A DNA stretch of 64,000 bases from contig NZ_CP112932.1 in the NCBI RefSeq assembly GCF_034366785.1, forward strand, positions 558,001 through 622,000. Direction: 5' to 3'. A program made the translations under genes and the position numbers. Each line of letters opens with the position of its first letter. The stretch's first letter is position 1. This document shows, piece after piece, positions 9,627 through 19,701 of the stretch. This DNA comes from Candidatus Trichorickettsia mobilis (GTDB lineage Bacteria > Pseudomonadota > Alphaproteobacteria > Rickettsiales > Rickettsiaceae). The notes beneath the pieces were generated by a model. That model saw only the letters and a program-made list of their open reading frames with translations, made no database searches and had not been told where the DNA came from.

Positions 9627-9633
9627 CTTAACT

Positions 9634-9639
9634 TCTCCA
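9634..9639 (-). promoter_or_regulatory. Shine-Dalgarno site fixing the GTG start of the surface-protein gene
   Basis: On the minus strand GGAGAA stands about eight bases before the GTG at 9626. The first in-frame ATG is 11 codons later and has no comparable site, so GTG is preferred. Confidence 0.6.
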
Positions 9640-9836
9640 CATATTAGTCTACTTAATGTTACTCTTTTGCTTAACTATTTTACTCAATCATTTTGTTTTT
9701 CATAAATAATTTGCGATAATAATTGAATTAGCTTCCATAGTTTTTTATAAAAAATATTAATTTAGCCACAATATATTTACATTTCTAACCAGATGTCATA
9801 AAATTAATATTAAATTTTCATTAATCATGGAGTTTT

Positions 9837-10943
9837 ATGACCGCACAACGAATTATGGGCTTAAGTTTTTTATTATTATGTCTATTGATCGTTATCAGCA
9901 ATTTTGTTTACATCGAAATATTTTCAAGAGCTCAAGGAGAAGTAGTCCCATATAACTCTATTGTCAAAGCTGATTTTTTTGAGGCTGGTATTATCTCTAA
10001 GATCAGTGTACAGGAAGGAGATCATGTTAATGAGGGACAGGTATTGGCAGAACTTGATGCCCAAGAATATTCCCTCCAAACAAAACTACTATCTGATAAA
10101 ATTCAATATGTTACGCACAAAATAGATTTGCTTAAAGGGTTGTTAATTGATCAACAGAAAATAGTTGCTAATAATGAAAATAAGATGTTGAATCAAAGTA
10201 ATTTTGATGAATTAAGAGAAAATTATATTGATCAGATCAAAAATTTTCAGGATTTATTAGCTGCAGATGCCCGAGAATATGATGTAGTACAAGCTCTTAT
10301 TGCTAAAGGTTCACTTGCAAAAATGACCGATATTACTATAAAACAAAGAGTACTCAAAGATGAGCAATCTTTAGTAAAGGCTATAAAAGACTTTGAAGAA
10401 AAAATTATATTTGAAATGGAAAAATATATAGAACAAAAGCAGGATCTAGAAAACAACCTAAAAGTCTATCAAGTATATCTTGAAAGATCAACTCTAAAAG
10501 CTCCTGCAAATGGAGTTATCGAAAAAATATATTTCGAGCAAGATGGTCAATACGCAGCAAAAGGGACAACATTTGCTGATATTATTGAAGATACTGCAGA
10601 TAAATTTAAAATACAATTAAAGATGAGCACTGATAAGATTGGTAAAATACACGAGAATGCACCTGTATATATCAGAATTGATACTTATGATCATGGTATC
10701 TTTGGCACGATCATGGGTAAAATTATTAATATTAGTATAAATGCTACAGAAGTGACACAAAGTGCAAAATTTTACTTAATCGATGTTTTACCAGAAAAGC
10801 CTTATTTAACTTATAAAAATAAAACCTATCCTTTAAAATATGGAATGTCATTGTATGGTACAATCGGCCGAGGTAAGGTTTCTGCATTTGCATATTTTAT
10901 GAAGCCAGTAATTGAATCTTTTAATGATATTGGAGCATTATAA
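9837..10943 (+). CDS. HlyD-family membrane fusion protein (type I secretion adaptor)
   Basis: The 368-residue periplasmic adaptor has one N-terminal membrane helix (about residues 7-28). A split biotinyl-lipoyl motif follows (IISKISVQEGDHVNEGQVLAELD, and later LKAPANGVIEKIYFEQDGQYAAKG), with a long coiled-coil hairpin of about 150 residues between the halves and a beta-barrel C-terminus (KYGMSLYGTIGRGK). HlyD proteins link an inner-membrane ABC exporter to an outer-membrane channel. GGAG precedes the ATG. The gene is divergent from the surface protein and exporter, sharing a 210-bp promoter region, and together they form a type I secretion module that lacks its own outer-membrane component. 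Confidence 0.88.
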   Translation: MTAQRIMGLSFLLLCLLIVISNFVYIEIFSRAQGEVVPYNSIVKADFFEAGIISKISVQEGDHVNEGQVLAELDAQEYSLQTKLLSDKIQYVTHKIDLLKGLLIDQQKIVANNENKMLNQSNFDELRENYIDQIKNFQDLLAADAREYDVVQALIAKGSLAKMTDITIKQRVLKDEQSLVKAIKDFEEKIIFEMEKYIEQKQDLENNLKVYQVYLERSTLKAPANGVIEKIYFEQDGQYAAKGTTFADIIEDTADKFKIQLKMSTDKIGKIHENAPVYIRIDTYDHGIFGTIMGKIINISINATEVTQSAKFYLIDVLPEKPYLTYKNKTYPLKYGMSLYGTIGRGKVSAFAYFMKPVIESFNDIGAL

Positions 10944-11080
10944 ATTATTCCTGTCACTCTAAAAGGTTCTGTCGCATCGGCGTTATTGCATGAATCAGAG
11001 TTTGAAGAGTTCTTTATACTCTATTACACCCGTTATTAGTACACTTGGAATTTGATATAACAACGTAAATATCCACCGCT

Positions 11081-11731
11081 TCAATGACTTATATTATTAA
11101 CTCTAATAAAATCTATGATCTCTTCAGCGCTGGAGCTAAAGTAAAAATGCTTGAAATATTGCCCATCTTTATCTAATAAATAAACGAATGATGAATGGTC
11201 AATCATATAATTCTTATTACCTTCTGCAGTTTTATTATCTATCGATCTAGCATAATATACTTTAAATTTATCAGCAACCTCTTTGATTTGCCCAACATTT
11301 CCAGTTAAGCCAATAAATTTGGGATGAAAATGTGGTAAATACTCCTTTAATACTTCTACAGTATCACGCTCAGGGTCTATAGTGATAAATACCGGAGTTA
11401 TATTTATTTTATACTTATCGAGTGCATTTAAAACTTCCGTTAATTTATAAAGAGAAGTCGGACAAATATCAGGACAGTAAGTAAAACCAAAATATATCAT
11501 ACTTAAATGCCCTTTTAACATAGAACTATTGAAATTCTTACCGTTAAAATCGGTAAGTTCAAAATCCCCACCTATTTGCGCATCATCTTTAATATTATCA
11601 CCATGTCCTGCAAGAGGTTTAACTGGCGTTTCAATAGATAATAATAGATATAACGCAATTATTAGCACCATAGCACCAACTGCTATAATCACTTTAATGG
11701 TATTACTAATAGTTTTTTCTTCTTTGTTCAT
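11081..11731 (-). CDS. Sco1/SenC copper chaperone for cytochrome c oxidase
   Basis: This 216-residue protein is anchored by one N-terminal helix (about 11-33) with a thioredoxin-like domain in the periplasm. Sco proteins help deliver copper to the CuA site of cytochrome oxidase. The copper ligands are all present: C86 and C90 in [11 protein letters not shown] and H179 in MIDHSSF. It starts ten bases after the hemB stop, in the same direction, so the two may be co-transcribed. Confidence 0.92.
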   Translation of the reverse strand: MNKEEKTISNTIKVIIAVGAMVLIIALYLLLSIETPVKPLAGHGDNIKDDAQIGGDFELTDFNGKNFNSSMLKGHLSMIYFGFTYCPDICPTSLYKLTEVLNALDKYKINITPVFITIDPERDTVEVLKEYLPHFHPKFIGLTGNVGQIKEVADKFKVYYARSIDNKTAEGNKNYMIDHSSFVYLLDKDGQYFKHFYFSSSAEEIIDFIRVNNISH

Positions 11732-11740
11732 ATTTTTTAC

Positions 11741-12727
11741 TTACCTTTGAGCTAAAATTTCAGCAAATTCTAAAGCTGCATAGCTAAAAATAGCTGAAGC
11801 CCCTGCCCGCCGAAAAGCAATGAGAGACTCCATCATACTTTCCTGCCAGTTAATGGCTCCAGCTAAAGCAGCAAATTTTAGCATTGCGTATTCACCGCTC
11901 ACTTGATAAGCAAAAACACTTGACTCAAAATTAGTTGCTGCTGCATGAATTACATCTAGAAACGGCATCCCAGGCTTGATCATCACCATATCAGCGCCCT
12001 CCATCAAATCTTGTTCAATTTCACGCATCGCTTCTTTAACATTACGTATATCCATTTGATAAGTAGCCTTACTTAAATATGATCCTTTACTACTACCCAC
12101 TGCATCACGAAAAGGAGAATAGAAGCTAGAAGCATATTTAGCAGCATATGCCAAAATATTTACATTGATAAATCCTTCATCATCCAATCCCTCACGTATC
12201 GCTGCTATTCTACCATCCATCATATCTGAAGGGGCTACGATATCAGCTCCTGCCTTTGCTAATACTAATGCCTGATTAGATAAAGCTTCGACTGTTTTAT
12301 CATTATCGACGTCACCATCATCACCTACAATACCATCGTGACCATGAGTAGTATATGGATCCAAAGCAATGTCACATATTATTCCAATATCAATTCCAGC
12401 GTTCTTTAAGCTCCTGATAGTTCTACAGAGCAAGTTATCCAAGTTATAAGCTTCATCTGCATCATCGCTCTTTAATTCCTGTTCAATACAGGGGAATATT
12501 GCAATTGCCTTGATTCCAGCTTTTGCTGCTTTTTTTGCAGTAACTATTACCTTATCTATAGAATATCGATAAACACCAGGCATAGTTTTTATTTCCTGCT
12601 GTTGATTTTTACCTTCGATTACAAATATTGGTAATATCAAATTAGTTGGAGAAATGGTAGTCTCTGCTACTAATTCTCGTAACCATTCGGCTTTTCTATT
12701 ACGCCTTAATCGTACTGTTGGATACAT
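11741..12727 (-). CDS. hemB: Delta-aminolevulinic acid dehydratase (porphobilinogen synthase)
   Basis: The enzyme condenses two 5-aminolevulinate molecules to porphobilinogen, the second step of tetrapyrrole synthesis, in the cytosol. The 328-residue length is normal. Both Schiff-base lysines are visible, in ILAYAAKYASSFYSPFRDA and in MVMIKPGMPFLD. The metal-site region CDIALDPYTTHGHDG has the aspartate-rich rather than the triple-cysteine form, suggesting a magnesium-type rather than a zinc-type enzyme. The gene lies between the amidotransferase-like gene (15-nt gap) and the Sco1 gene, all on the same strand. Confidence 0.95.
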   Translation of the reverse strand: MYPTVRLRRNRKAEWLRELVAETTISPTNLILPIFVIEGKNQQQEIKTMPGVYRYSIDKVIVTAKKAAKAGIKAIAIFPCIEQELKSDDADEAYNLDNLLCRTIRSLKNAGIDIGIICDIALDPYTTHGHDGIVGDDGDVDNDKTVEALSNQALVLAKAGADIVAPSDMMDGRIAAIREGLDDEGFINVNILAYAAKYASSFYSPFRDAVGSSKGSYLSKATYQMDIRNVKEAMREIEQDLMEGADMVMIKPGMPFLDVIHAAATNFESSVFAYQVSGEYAMLKFAALAGAINWQESMMESLIAFRRAGASAIFSYAALEFAEILAQR

Positions 12728-12742
12728 AATTCTATTCCTAAT

Positions 12743-13483
12743 TTATAAGTTCTCAGTTGCAGCTTCTACTAACCCTTTAAATATAGCAAAATCTATATCA
12801 TTTGCGTTTAAATATTCAGGATGCCACTGCACTCCTAATACAAATTTATGCTGTGGCGACTCTATTGCTTCAACAATATTATCTGCTGCGGTTGCTGTTA
12901 TAATCAAGCCATCTCCTATCTTACCAAGAGCCTGGTGATGATTAGAATTTATCATCACTTCTTTATTTGCTGTCAACTTCGATAATATACTACCTTCAAC
13001 TATATTAATATTATGCGCTGGTGTATTTTTAGTATCCGGTTGTTTATGGTTAATCGTAGAACTGATATAATCAGGTATATGTTGGATCAAATCACCACCA
13101 AAAAATATATTTAATAACTGCATTCCATGACATATTCCTAGGAATGGCAGATCTCGCTCTATAGCCTTTTGCAAAATTGCCAGTTCAAAATCTGTTTTCT
13201 CATCATCATTTCTTACCTCAACATATTTAGAATTAATCTCTTGATGGTAAAATTTAGGATGAATATCTTCATCACTTCCTGGAATAATTAGTCCATCTAC
13301 TATATCAAGAACCTCTGCTATTGCCTCAATTTGATAAGGTATCATTATTGCTATTCCCCCAGCCTTAATGATACTCGCTACATAATTTTGCCTTAATACA
13401 TACCACGGAAACGATGAATATCTATATTTTTCAGAATCTTCAGCTAAATCCAAAACAATACCGATTACTGGCTTTTTTCTCAT
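12743..13483 (-). CDS. Class I glutamine amidotransferase-like hydrolase (peptidase C26, PuuD-like)
   Basis: The 246-residue cytosolic protein has the triad of this family: a nucleophile cysteine in LGICHGMQLLN and the His-Glu pair in GVQWHPEYL. PuuD-type enzymes hydrolyse gamma-glutamyl-GABA; others of the fold act on gamma-glutamyl peptides. The N-terminus (KPVIGIVLD) and the NSNHHQAL segment fit PF07722. It precedes hemB on the same strand. The substrate cannot be read from sequence. Confidence 0.85.
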   Translation of the reverse strand: MRKKPVIGIVLDLAEDSEKYRYSSFPWYVLRQNYVASIIKAGGIAIMIPYQIEAIAEVLDIVDGLIIPGSDEDIHPKFYHQEINSKYVEVRNDDEKTDFELAILQKAIERDLPFLGICHGMQLLNIFFGGDLIQHIPDYISSTINHKQPDTKNTPAHNINIVEGSILSKLTANKEVMINSNHHQALGKIGDGLIITATAADNIVEAIESPQHKFVLGVQWHPEYLNANDIDFAIFKGLVEAATENL

Positions 13484-13543
13484 AAAACAATTACCTCAAT
13501 TAAAATTACAGCACACACTCCCTGAACTTGAAATGAAGGACAT

Positions 13544-13670
13544 TGGTACGAGGTCAAAATCAAGGAGTGCTAGAAGTCACATAGTCGAGGAGCGCAGCGT
13601 ATGATTAATACGTGAGCACCGCAGATCTATGGTGACGACGCCGCAATCCGCAGATTTTCACCTCGTACCA
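13544..13670. repeat. Palindromic element reaching into the 3' end of secA
   Basis: The 127-bp element has 18-bp arms (TGGTACGAGGTCAAAATC at left; GATTTTCACCTCGTACCA at right) with one mismatch. Inside, GTCACATAG pairs with CTATGGTGAC, extending the hairpin. The interior resembles other elements in the window in its GAGGAGCGCAGCGTA segment. The right arm covers the last three codons and the TGA of secA. Confidence 0.8.
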
Positions 13671-16384
13671 TGGCAATGTTTGTATTTTTTTTCTGACCCA
13701 CAAGGACACAGCTCATTTCGTGCAATCTTACCCCAGCTAGTGGGATCATCTTGCACTCTATCTTTAGGATCGACGTAAGCTTTAATTGGTTGCAAGGCAG
13801 TTTCTATACTAGCGCCGGAATTATATTTAGAAAATGCTGGATCCTCTCTAGTTTCACTCATTTTCTGTAGTCGCTTATGCGCTAGTGACAGTGTATTACG
13901 ATCTAAATGTTGTGCATCTATATGTAAATAACTTACTCTCTGGACAAAAAGCTCTCTTAAACATACTAACATATGTTCAAACAACGTAAAAGCCTCTCTC
14001 TTATATTCATTTAAAGGATCTTTCTGCCCGTATGCTCTGAGCGAAATTCCTTGCCTTAAATAATCAAGATTATGTAAGTGATCCTTCCAAACCTGATCAA
14101 GAGTGGTCAGCAAAATATACTTAACCGCATCTCGCATAATATCGACGCCATAATTACTACGTTTCATTTCATAAAGATCATGAACCATTTCGGTAATTTT
14201 TTTGATAATTTCGACCTCAGTAACATTCTCATTTTGAATAGTTGCTATATCAAATTTTATAGAAAATACACGTAATAACTCACCAGCTAAAGCATGCAAA
14301 TCCCAATCTTCTCGATATGATTTTGGTTTAATAAATGATAAGACGATACTCTCTATCGCTTGCTCTGTCATGTTATCAAAAAAATAGCCTGCATCATTGG
14401 CTAGAATAATTTCATTTCTCTGTTCATAAACTATTTTTCGTTGATCACTCATTACATCATCAAAACGCAAAAGATTTTTACGAATCTCATAATTGTGCGC
14501 TTCTACTTTTTGTTGTGCTTTTTCCAGTGAACGACTAATCATTGGATGGTGAATAGCTTCTCCTCCTTTTAAACCTAATGTACGAAGGATTCCAGAAATA
14601 CGGTCTGAAGCAAAAATACGCATCAAATCATCTTCTAGTGATAGGAAAAATTTAGTGCTTCCTGGATCTCCTTGTCTACCAGATCGACCTCTTAACTGAT
14701 TGTCGATCCTACGACTTTCATGCCTCTCAGTACCAATAACAAACAAACCACCAGCAGCAATTACTTGTCGTTTGTCTTCCATGATTTGTTGCTTAATTTT
14801 ATCTACCGTCGCTTTATATTCTTCTGCTGTTAAACTCTGTGAATCTAGTTGATCTACTAGCATATCCTCATTACCACCGAGCCTAATATCAGTACCACGC
14901 CCTGCCATGTTAGTAGCAATGGTTACTGCTTTCGGCCTTCCTGCTTGCGCAATAATATAAGCTTCCTGTTCATGAAATTTTGCATTTAATATGTTATGTT
15001 TAATTTTATGCTTTTTAAGTATTGTCGATAATTCTTCTGATTTCTCAATGCTCACAGTACCAACAAGCACCGGTTGCGCGCGTTCATAACAATCTTTAAT
15101 CAATTTTAAAATTGCTTCATACTTATCTTGCTTACTACCATAAATCTCATCATCATAATCAATCCTCTGTACCGGATGATGGGTAGGCACTGCCACTACT
15201 TCAAGATTATATATATCTTTTAATTCTGCCGCCTCAGTCATTGCCGTACCGGTCATTCCTGACAGTTTAGGATACATTCTAAAATAATTCTGAAAGGTTA
15301 TGGAAGCTAATGTTTGGTTTTCATTTTGAACCTTAACTCCTTCTTTGGCTTCCAGTGCTTGATGCAGGCCTTCCGAATATCTCCTCCCTTCCATTATCCG
15401 GCCGGTCATCTCATCAATAATCATTACTTTGCCTTCTTGCACGATATAATCGACATTAGCATTAAACAATGTATGAGCCTTAAGCGCCTGATTAACATAA
15501 TGAACTAGACTTAGATTCTCAAAGTCATATAAGCTACTATTTTTAGTAATCAAACTTTGTGCAACCATTGCTGATTCCAGCTGATTAATACCACTCTCAG
15601 TTAAATTCACTGTGCGCAGTTTTTCATCTTTTTCATAGTCAGCAGTTGTTAACTGTCGAACTAACGTATTAATTTCATTATAAAGTGTAGAATTATCATC
15701 TACAGGTCCTGAGATAATTAATGGTGTTCGTGCTTCATCAATTAGAATTGAATCTACTTCATCAATAATCGCAAAATTACAGGGACGCAGAACTCTGGTT
15801 TCTTCGCTGTATTTCATATTATCTCGTAAAAAATCAAAACCCAACTCATTATTTGTAGCATATGTAATATCCTGTAAATAAGCATGACGTCGGTCTGCGT
15901 CGCTCATATTGCTAATAATACATCCCACAGATAGACCAAGAAATTCATAAATTTTACCCATCCATTCAGAATCACGTTTTGCCAAATAATCATTTACCGT
16001 TACAATATGCACACCTTTTCCAGTCAAAGCATTTAAATATGCCGGCAATGTGGATACCAGAGTCTTTCCTTCGCCAGTGCGCATTTCTGCCACCATATTT
16101 TGATGTAATATCAACCCACCAATTAACTGCACATCGAAGTGTCTTGTCCCATGCACTCGCCTTGCTGCCTCTCGTACTACTGCAAATGCTTCATAAATCA
16201 AGCTGTCTAAAGCATTGCCTTGCGCAACTCTATGTTTGAATTCAGCAGTTTTATCTTTTAGTTGTTGATCAGATAATGCTTGTATTTGAGGCTCTAATTG
16301 GTTAATTTTGATGACTTCTGGACGTAATTTTTTAATTATGCGGTCATTAGCAGTGCCGATGAATTTTTTTAGTATCGAAAACAT
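13658..16384 (-). CDS. secA: Preprotein translocase ATPase SecA
   Basis: SecA is the motor that drives unfolded preproteins through SecYEG. The 908-residue length is full. Walker A is MRTGEGKT, the DEAD-like Walker B is [16 protein letters not shown], and the second helicase domain holds [10 protein letters not shown] and [11 protein letters not shown]. The C-terminal zinc motif is [18 protein letters not shown], with the SecB/lipid-binding pattern CxCxnCH intact. The final GTR and the stop codon are encoded by the arm of a palindromic element, so the native end has been replaced just after the last zinc ligand. It is divergent from the parvulin gene. Confidence 0.97.
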   Translation of the reverse strand: MFSILKKFIGTANDRIIKKLRPEVIKINQLEPQIQALSDQQLKDKTAEFKHRVAQGNALDSLIYEAFAVVREAARRVHGTRHFDVQLIGGLILHQNMVAEMRTGEGKTLVSTLPAYLNALTGKGVHIVTVNDYLAKRDSEWMGKIYEFLGLSVGCIISNMSDADRRHAYLQDITYATNNELGFDFLRDNMKYSEETRVLRPCNFAIIDEVDSILIDEARTPLIISGPVDDNSTLYNEINTLVRQLTTADYEKDEKLRTVNLTESGINQLESAMVAQSLITKNSSLYDFENLSLVHYVNQALKAHTLFNANVDYIVQEGKVMIIDEMTGRIMEGRRYSEGLHQALEAKEGVKVQNENQTLASITFQNYFRMYPKLSGMTGTAMTEAAELKDIYNLEVVAVPTHHPVQRIDYDDEIYGSKQDKYEAILKLIKDCYERAQPVLVGTVSIEKSEELSTILKKHKIKHNILNAKFHEQEAYIIAQAGRPKAVTIATNMAGRGTDIRLGGNEDMLVDQLDSQSLTAEEYKATVDKIKQQIMEDKRQVIAAGGLFVIGTERHESRRIDNQLRGRSGRQGDPGSTKFFLSLEDDLMRIFASDRISGILRTLGLKGGEAIHHPMISRSLEKAQQKVEAHNYEIRKNLLRFDDVMSDQRKIVYEQRNEIILANDAGYFFDNMTEQAIESIVLSFIKPKSYREDWDLHALAGELLRVFSIKFDIATIQNENVTEVEIIKKITEMVHDLYEMKRSNYGVDIMRDAVKYILLTTLDQVWKDHLHNLDYLRQGISLRAYGQKDPLNEYKREAFTLFEHMLVCLRELFVQRVSYLHIDAQHLDRNTLSLAHKRLQKMSETREDPAFSKYNSGASIETALQPIKAYVDPKDRVQDDPTSWGKIARNELCPCGSEKKYKHCHGTR

Positions 16385-16526
16385 TAATTAATCCTGTATT
16401 TACAAAATAACCATATTAAAATATGGTATTTTGCAAATTTAGCAAACAAATTGTAAATAGCTGTTGACGAATGCAATATATGCTTCTAAAAGGACTAATT
16501 ATATTTAATAAAATTAACAGATAATA
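16385..16526. promoter_or_regulatory. Divergent promoter region, secA / parvulin
   Basis: This 142-bp AT-rich gap separates two divergent genes. On the plus strand TTGACG near 16463 is followed after 17 bp by TAAAAG, a possible weak promoter for the parvulin gene. No clear ribosome-binding site is seen before the parvulin ATG. Confidence 0.35.
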
Positions 16527-17420
16527 ATGAGCCGAAAAATGAAAAAATTAGCAATAATTCTCTTATCAGCTAGTCTAACCTACAACGTAGCTTTTGCAGA
16601 AAATGATCCTATTGTTGCAACATATAAGGGTGGAGAAGTGCGGGAATCGCAAATAATGCAGCAATTTAAACCAGCATTAGATATGCAGCCTGGAAATAAG
16701 GATAAAAAATTCTCGGAATTTGATCGAAATTTACAAGAAGCACTAGTTCGCGGCTATATCAATGTCCAGCTTCTTAATCAGGAAGCCAAGGCTCTTGGAA
16801 TTGAAACTGCAAAAGAATTTCAGGAAAAATTAAATAATGTTAAAACTCAGTTGCTGCAACAAGAGCTTATTGAACGTCAAGTAAAAGCAGTAGTTACTGA
16901 TGCAATGATTGATGCTGAATATAAAAAACTAGTTGAGAGTTTAAAAGGTCAGGAAGAAATAAAAGTTAGCCATATCTTAGTTGATAGCGAAGAGAAAGCT
17001 AAAGAAATCAAAAAGAAATTAAGTAAAGGTGCTAAATTTTCAGCATTAGTCAAAGAGTTCTCTAGTGATGAAGGTTCAAAAGCAAATAACGGCGAAATTG
17101 GCTATATTACTAAAGGTCAGTTAGTTCCTGAATTTGAAGCTAAAGCCTTTTCCATGAAAGTTAAAGAAATTTCTGATCCAGTAAAAACTCAATTTGGATG
17201 GCACATCATTCAAGTGCTTGATAAGAGAGCCGCACAAGTGCCAACAGCAGAAACTGAAAAACCTAATATAACTTCTAGGCTTAGTAGAGAAGCTGTAGAA
17301 AAATACTTTACTGATCTAGCAAGTAAAGCTGATATTAAGTTAAATTTGCCAAAATCAGAAACTACGCCTGAAGCAAATAAAACAGCGCCAGTTCCTGCTA
17401 CTGCTGAACCTACAAAGTAA
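16527..17420 (+). CDS. Parvulin-type peptidyl-prolyl isomerase, secreted foldase
   Basis: The 297-residue protein has a signal peptide (KKLAIILLSASLTYNVAFA, cleavage probably after AFA), a SurA-N-like helical part and one rotamase domain (about 148-240) with the hallmark KVSHILV, GEIGYITKGQLVPEFE and QFGWHIIQV segments. It probably assists folding of exported proteins in the periplasm. The C-terminus is a Pro/Thr/Ala-rich tail. A second ATG at codon 5 (MKKL) would give a tidier signal peptide; neither start has a strong ribosome-binding site. The position beside secA matches what I know of Rickettsia, where the gene is called plp. Confidence 0.88.
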   Translation: MSRKMKKLAIILLSASLTYNVAFAENDPIVATYKGGEVRESQIMQQFKPALDMQPGNKDKKFSEFDRNLQEALVRGYINVQLLNQEAKALGIETAKEFQEKLNNVKTQLLQQELIERQVKAVVTDAMIDAEYKKLVESLKGQEEIKVSHILVDSEEKAKEIKKKLSKGAKFSALVKEFSSDEGSKANNGEIGYITKGQLVPEFEAKAFSMKVKEISDPVKTQFGWHIIQVLDKRAAQVPTAETEKPNITSRLSREAVEKYFTDLASKADIKLNLPKSETTPEANKTAPVPATAEPTK

Positions 17421-17427
17421 TATATAT

Positions 17428-17468
17428 AGACTGTATTATAATTTAGGTTATAATACAGTCCAGTTTTT
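17428..17468 (+). terminator. Rho-independent terminator after the parvulin gene
   Basis: GACTGTATTATAA pairs with TTATAATACAGTC across a short loop and is followed by CAGTTTTT. It begins seven bases after the stop codon. Confidence 0.8.
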
Positions 17469-17567
17469 GAATATTTACAAAATAAAATAACCTCGCAATA
17501 GATTATTACCTCTCAGTTGCTAAAACTTCTAACAACTATCGGTATTAACCCCAACAAAATCTCGAGA

Positions 17568-18557
17568 GTGTTCAAACTCAATTATCCTAAATTCTGGTAT
17601 AGCAGAAATATTGTTGCTTGCTTATTATGGTTACCCAGTAAACTCTATTTTACTCTTGGAGTAATTAGGCATTATTTTGCAAAGCCGACAACATTCCCGG
17701 CACCAGTGATTTGCATTGGGAATGCTAGTATTGGCGGAACTGGTAAAACTCAAATAGTAATTTGGTTAATTAAATTACTAAAGGCAAAAAATATTAATGC
17801 CATAGTCATTACTAAAGCTTATAAAAGTTCAGTAAAAACTGCGCTTTTAGTTCAAAAACACCATACTGCCCATGATGTAGGTGATGAATCATTGTTAATT
17901 TCAAAATATACTACAGTTATTGCAGCAGCAAAAATCCAAAGCGCTTTAGTTCTTGTTGAATCTTTAAATCCTGAAGTAATAATAGTTGATGACGGCCTAC
18001 AGAATCCAAATTTCACTAAAGACTTCACTATTTTATCAGTTGATGGTCACAGAGGGTTTGGTAATGGTTGGCTTATACCAGCAGGCCCGTTACGTCAATA
18101 CCCATCTACAGCTTTTGATATTGCTAATGTAGTTATTATATTAGAAGGTACTGATAATACCACATTACAACAAACAATGTTCTTTTGTAGTAAACCAATA
18201 TTTAATGCTACTAGTATTGTTAACATTAATTTAGATAAAACTAAAACTTATTTTGCTTTCTGTGCTATAGGCAATCCTGATCGTTTTTTTAATACACTGC
18301 AAGCAAACGGAATAACACTTGCAGGATTCAAGACATTCCCAGATCATCATCATTACTCCGATGATGATTGTAAATATTTACAAAATCAAGCCCGTAACTT
18401 GCATGCTACTTTAATTACTACTAGCAAAGATCATGTTAAAATCTACAATAAATTATTAGTTGAGAATCTTGAAATTGAATTATCTATTAACAATCAAGAA
18501 TTATTACAAGATTTAATATATGAAAAAATTTTTAAGAAAGATAAAGCATATAATTGA
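17568..18557 (+). CDS. lpxK: Tetraacyldisaccharide 4'-kinase
   Basis: LpxK phosphorylates the 4' position of the lipid A disaccharide precursor at the inner membrane. An N-terminal membrane-associated helix is followed by the Walker A motif GNASIGGTGKT, and by IIVDDGLQNP, GFGNGWLIPAGPLRQ and a C-terminal FPDHHHYSDDD segment, all typical. The GTG start gives 329 residues beginning MFKLNYPKFW, which matches the start of rickettsial LpxK as I recall it. The frame stays open upstream to a TTG at 17517, so a 17-residue extension cannot be excluded. It overlaps lpxL by 38 nt. Confidence 0.88.
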   Translation: MFKLNYPKFWYSRNIVACLLWLPSKLYFTLGVIRHYFAKPTTFPAPVICIGNASIGGTGKTQIVIWLIKLLKAKNINAIVITKAYKSSVKTALLVQKHHTAHDVGDESLLISKYTTVIAAAKIQSALVLVESLNPEVIIVDDGLQNPNFTKDFTILSVDGHRGFGNGWLIPAGPLRQYPSTAFDIANVVIILEGTDNTTLQQTMFFCSKPIFNATSIVNINLDKTKTYFAFCAIGNPDRFFNTLQANGITLAGFKTFPDHHHYSDDDCKYLQNQARNLHATLITTSKDHVKIYNKLLVENLEIELSINNQELLQDLIYEKIFKKDKAYN

Positions 18558-19392
18558 ATATGTGTTATTTTTAGCAATCATAAACTTACTTAAGCTTTTT
18601 GGTATAGATAGGTCGGCAAATTTATGTAGTACACTCGCAAAAAAAATTGGCCCATTATTACCAGTCACTCATATTGCTAAAAAAAACCTACAGGCTGTAT
18701 TTAGTGATAGTATAAATCATCAACAAGTAATTAATGAGTTATGGGATAATTTCGGCCGTTTTATTGGTGAATTTCCTTATATACCAGATATTTCCGAGAT
18801 TGAAATTTCAAAAAGAGTGGAAATAGAGGGGATAGAGCATATAGCAGAACTACAAAGACTATCTAAACCTTTCTTGCTATTTACCGGACATTTTGCAAAC
18901 TGGGATTTTGCACTTAAGATAATCAATAAACTATATTATAAATTTGCCATAGTTTATCGAAAAGCAAATAATCCATATATTAATAGTGTGATTAATAATT
19001 GCCGAGCTAGTAATAATATAGCTTTGATTGCCAAGGGACCGCAAGGAGCAAAAGATCTAATCCGAGCAATGAAATCCGGGCATTCAATTGCCATGCTCGT
19101 TGATCAAAAAATGAATGATGGTATTAAGGTACCTTTTTTTGGTAAGCCAGCAATGACCGCTCATGCTATTGCCAAGTTTGCTCTACAGTTTAAATATCCT
19201 ATTATCCCTTGCCAAATTATCAGGACGACTGGCAGCTATTTTAAAATTATTATCCATTCCCCATTACAATACGAACAAACAAACGATCTCAATATTGATT
19301 GTTATAATATTATGTTAAAAATTAATCAAATACTAGAGGAATGGATCAAACAACGTCCTGGTCAATGGTTCTGGTTTCATAATAGATGGTGA
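18520..19392 (+). CDS. lpxL: Lipid A biosynthesis acyltransferase, LpxL/HtrB family
   Basis: The 290-residue membrane-bound enzyme adds a secondary acyl chain to Kdo2-lipid A. The catalytic HX4D motif is GHFANWD, and MLVDQKMNDGIKVPFFGKPAM and the closing RPGQWFWFHNRW are family signatures. The single N-terminal hydrophobic helix is the usual anchor. The ATG lies 38 nt before the lpxK stop, an overlap that points to coupled translation of the two lipid A enzymes. Confidence 0.92.
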   Translation: MKKFLRKIKHIIEYVLFLAIINLLKLFGIDRSANLCSTLAKKIGPLLPVTHIAKKNLQAVFSDSINHQQVINELWDNFGRFIGEFPYIPDISEIEISKRVEIEGIEHIAELQRLSKPFLLFTGHFANWDFALKIINKLYYKFAIVYRKANNPYINSVINNCRASNNIALIAKGPQGAKDLIRAMKSGHSIAMLVDQKMNDGIKVPFFGKPAMTAHAIAKFALQFKYPIIPCQIIRTTGSYFKIIIHSPLQYEQTNDLNIDCYNIMLKINQILEEWIKQRPGQWFWFHNRW

Positions 19393-19701
19393 GGAAATAA
19401 GTAGGTTTAAGGATTGACAAGAGTATCTTTGCTCTTAGCCATATACGAACAACAACGCACCAAGTTCTAATCAATTGTATAGTCCAGAGTAATAAATCTA
19501 AGAGTAATACTAAAGAGTAGCTTAAGCCAACCATTTAGAAGAGTTAAATTATTTTGTATCTAATTAAAGTAATTTTAATAGTTGATAAGCAGATCATTCA
19601 ATCCTAGCTTAGTAGTTATAAGCGTAAGTGCACTATCGTTTTTGCTTCAAACTTGAAAAGGAGCTTTGTTAGTATATAACTTAATTAAACTGGAGGTTGC
19701 C
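19393..19701. other. Intergenic region after lpxL
   Basis: About 310 nt without a credible gene. It contains a TTGACA-like box near 19423 and a short hairpin (AAGAGTATCTTTGCTCTT). It ends in the strong ribosome-binding site of the small frameshifted gene that follows. Frames crossing it lack starts or protein-like composition. Confidence 0.4.
19692..19696 (+). promoter_or_regulatory. Strong Shine-Dalgarno before the small frameshifted gene
   Basis: GGAGG precedes the ATG at 19702 by five bases, the best match to the consensus in this part of the window, and supports that a real gene began here. Confidence 0.6.

Noticed and set aside
9376-9705. 109-codon frame antisense to the surface-protein gene
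   Set aside because: It is the complement of a Ser/Thr-rich low-complexity region, which commonly leaves the opposite strand open.
10970-11010. GGTTCTGTCGCATC, resembling the end of an IS6-type insertion sequence
   Set aside because: No transposase or matching second end is present within the window, so the resemblance is too weak.
15979-16239. 86-codon frame antisense to secA
   Set aside because: Lies wholly within a clearly coding gene and has no features of its own.
19346-19534. 62-codon minus-strand frame at the 3' end of lpxL
   Set aside because: Overlaps the conserved C-terminus of LpxL and is merely a hydrophobic antisense frame with no start signal.
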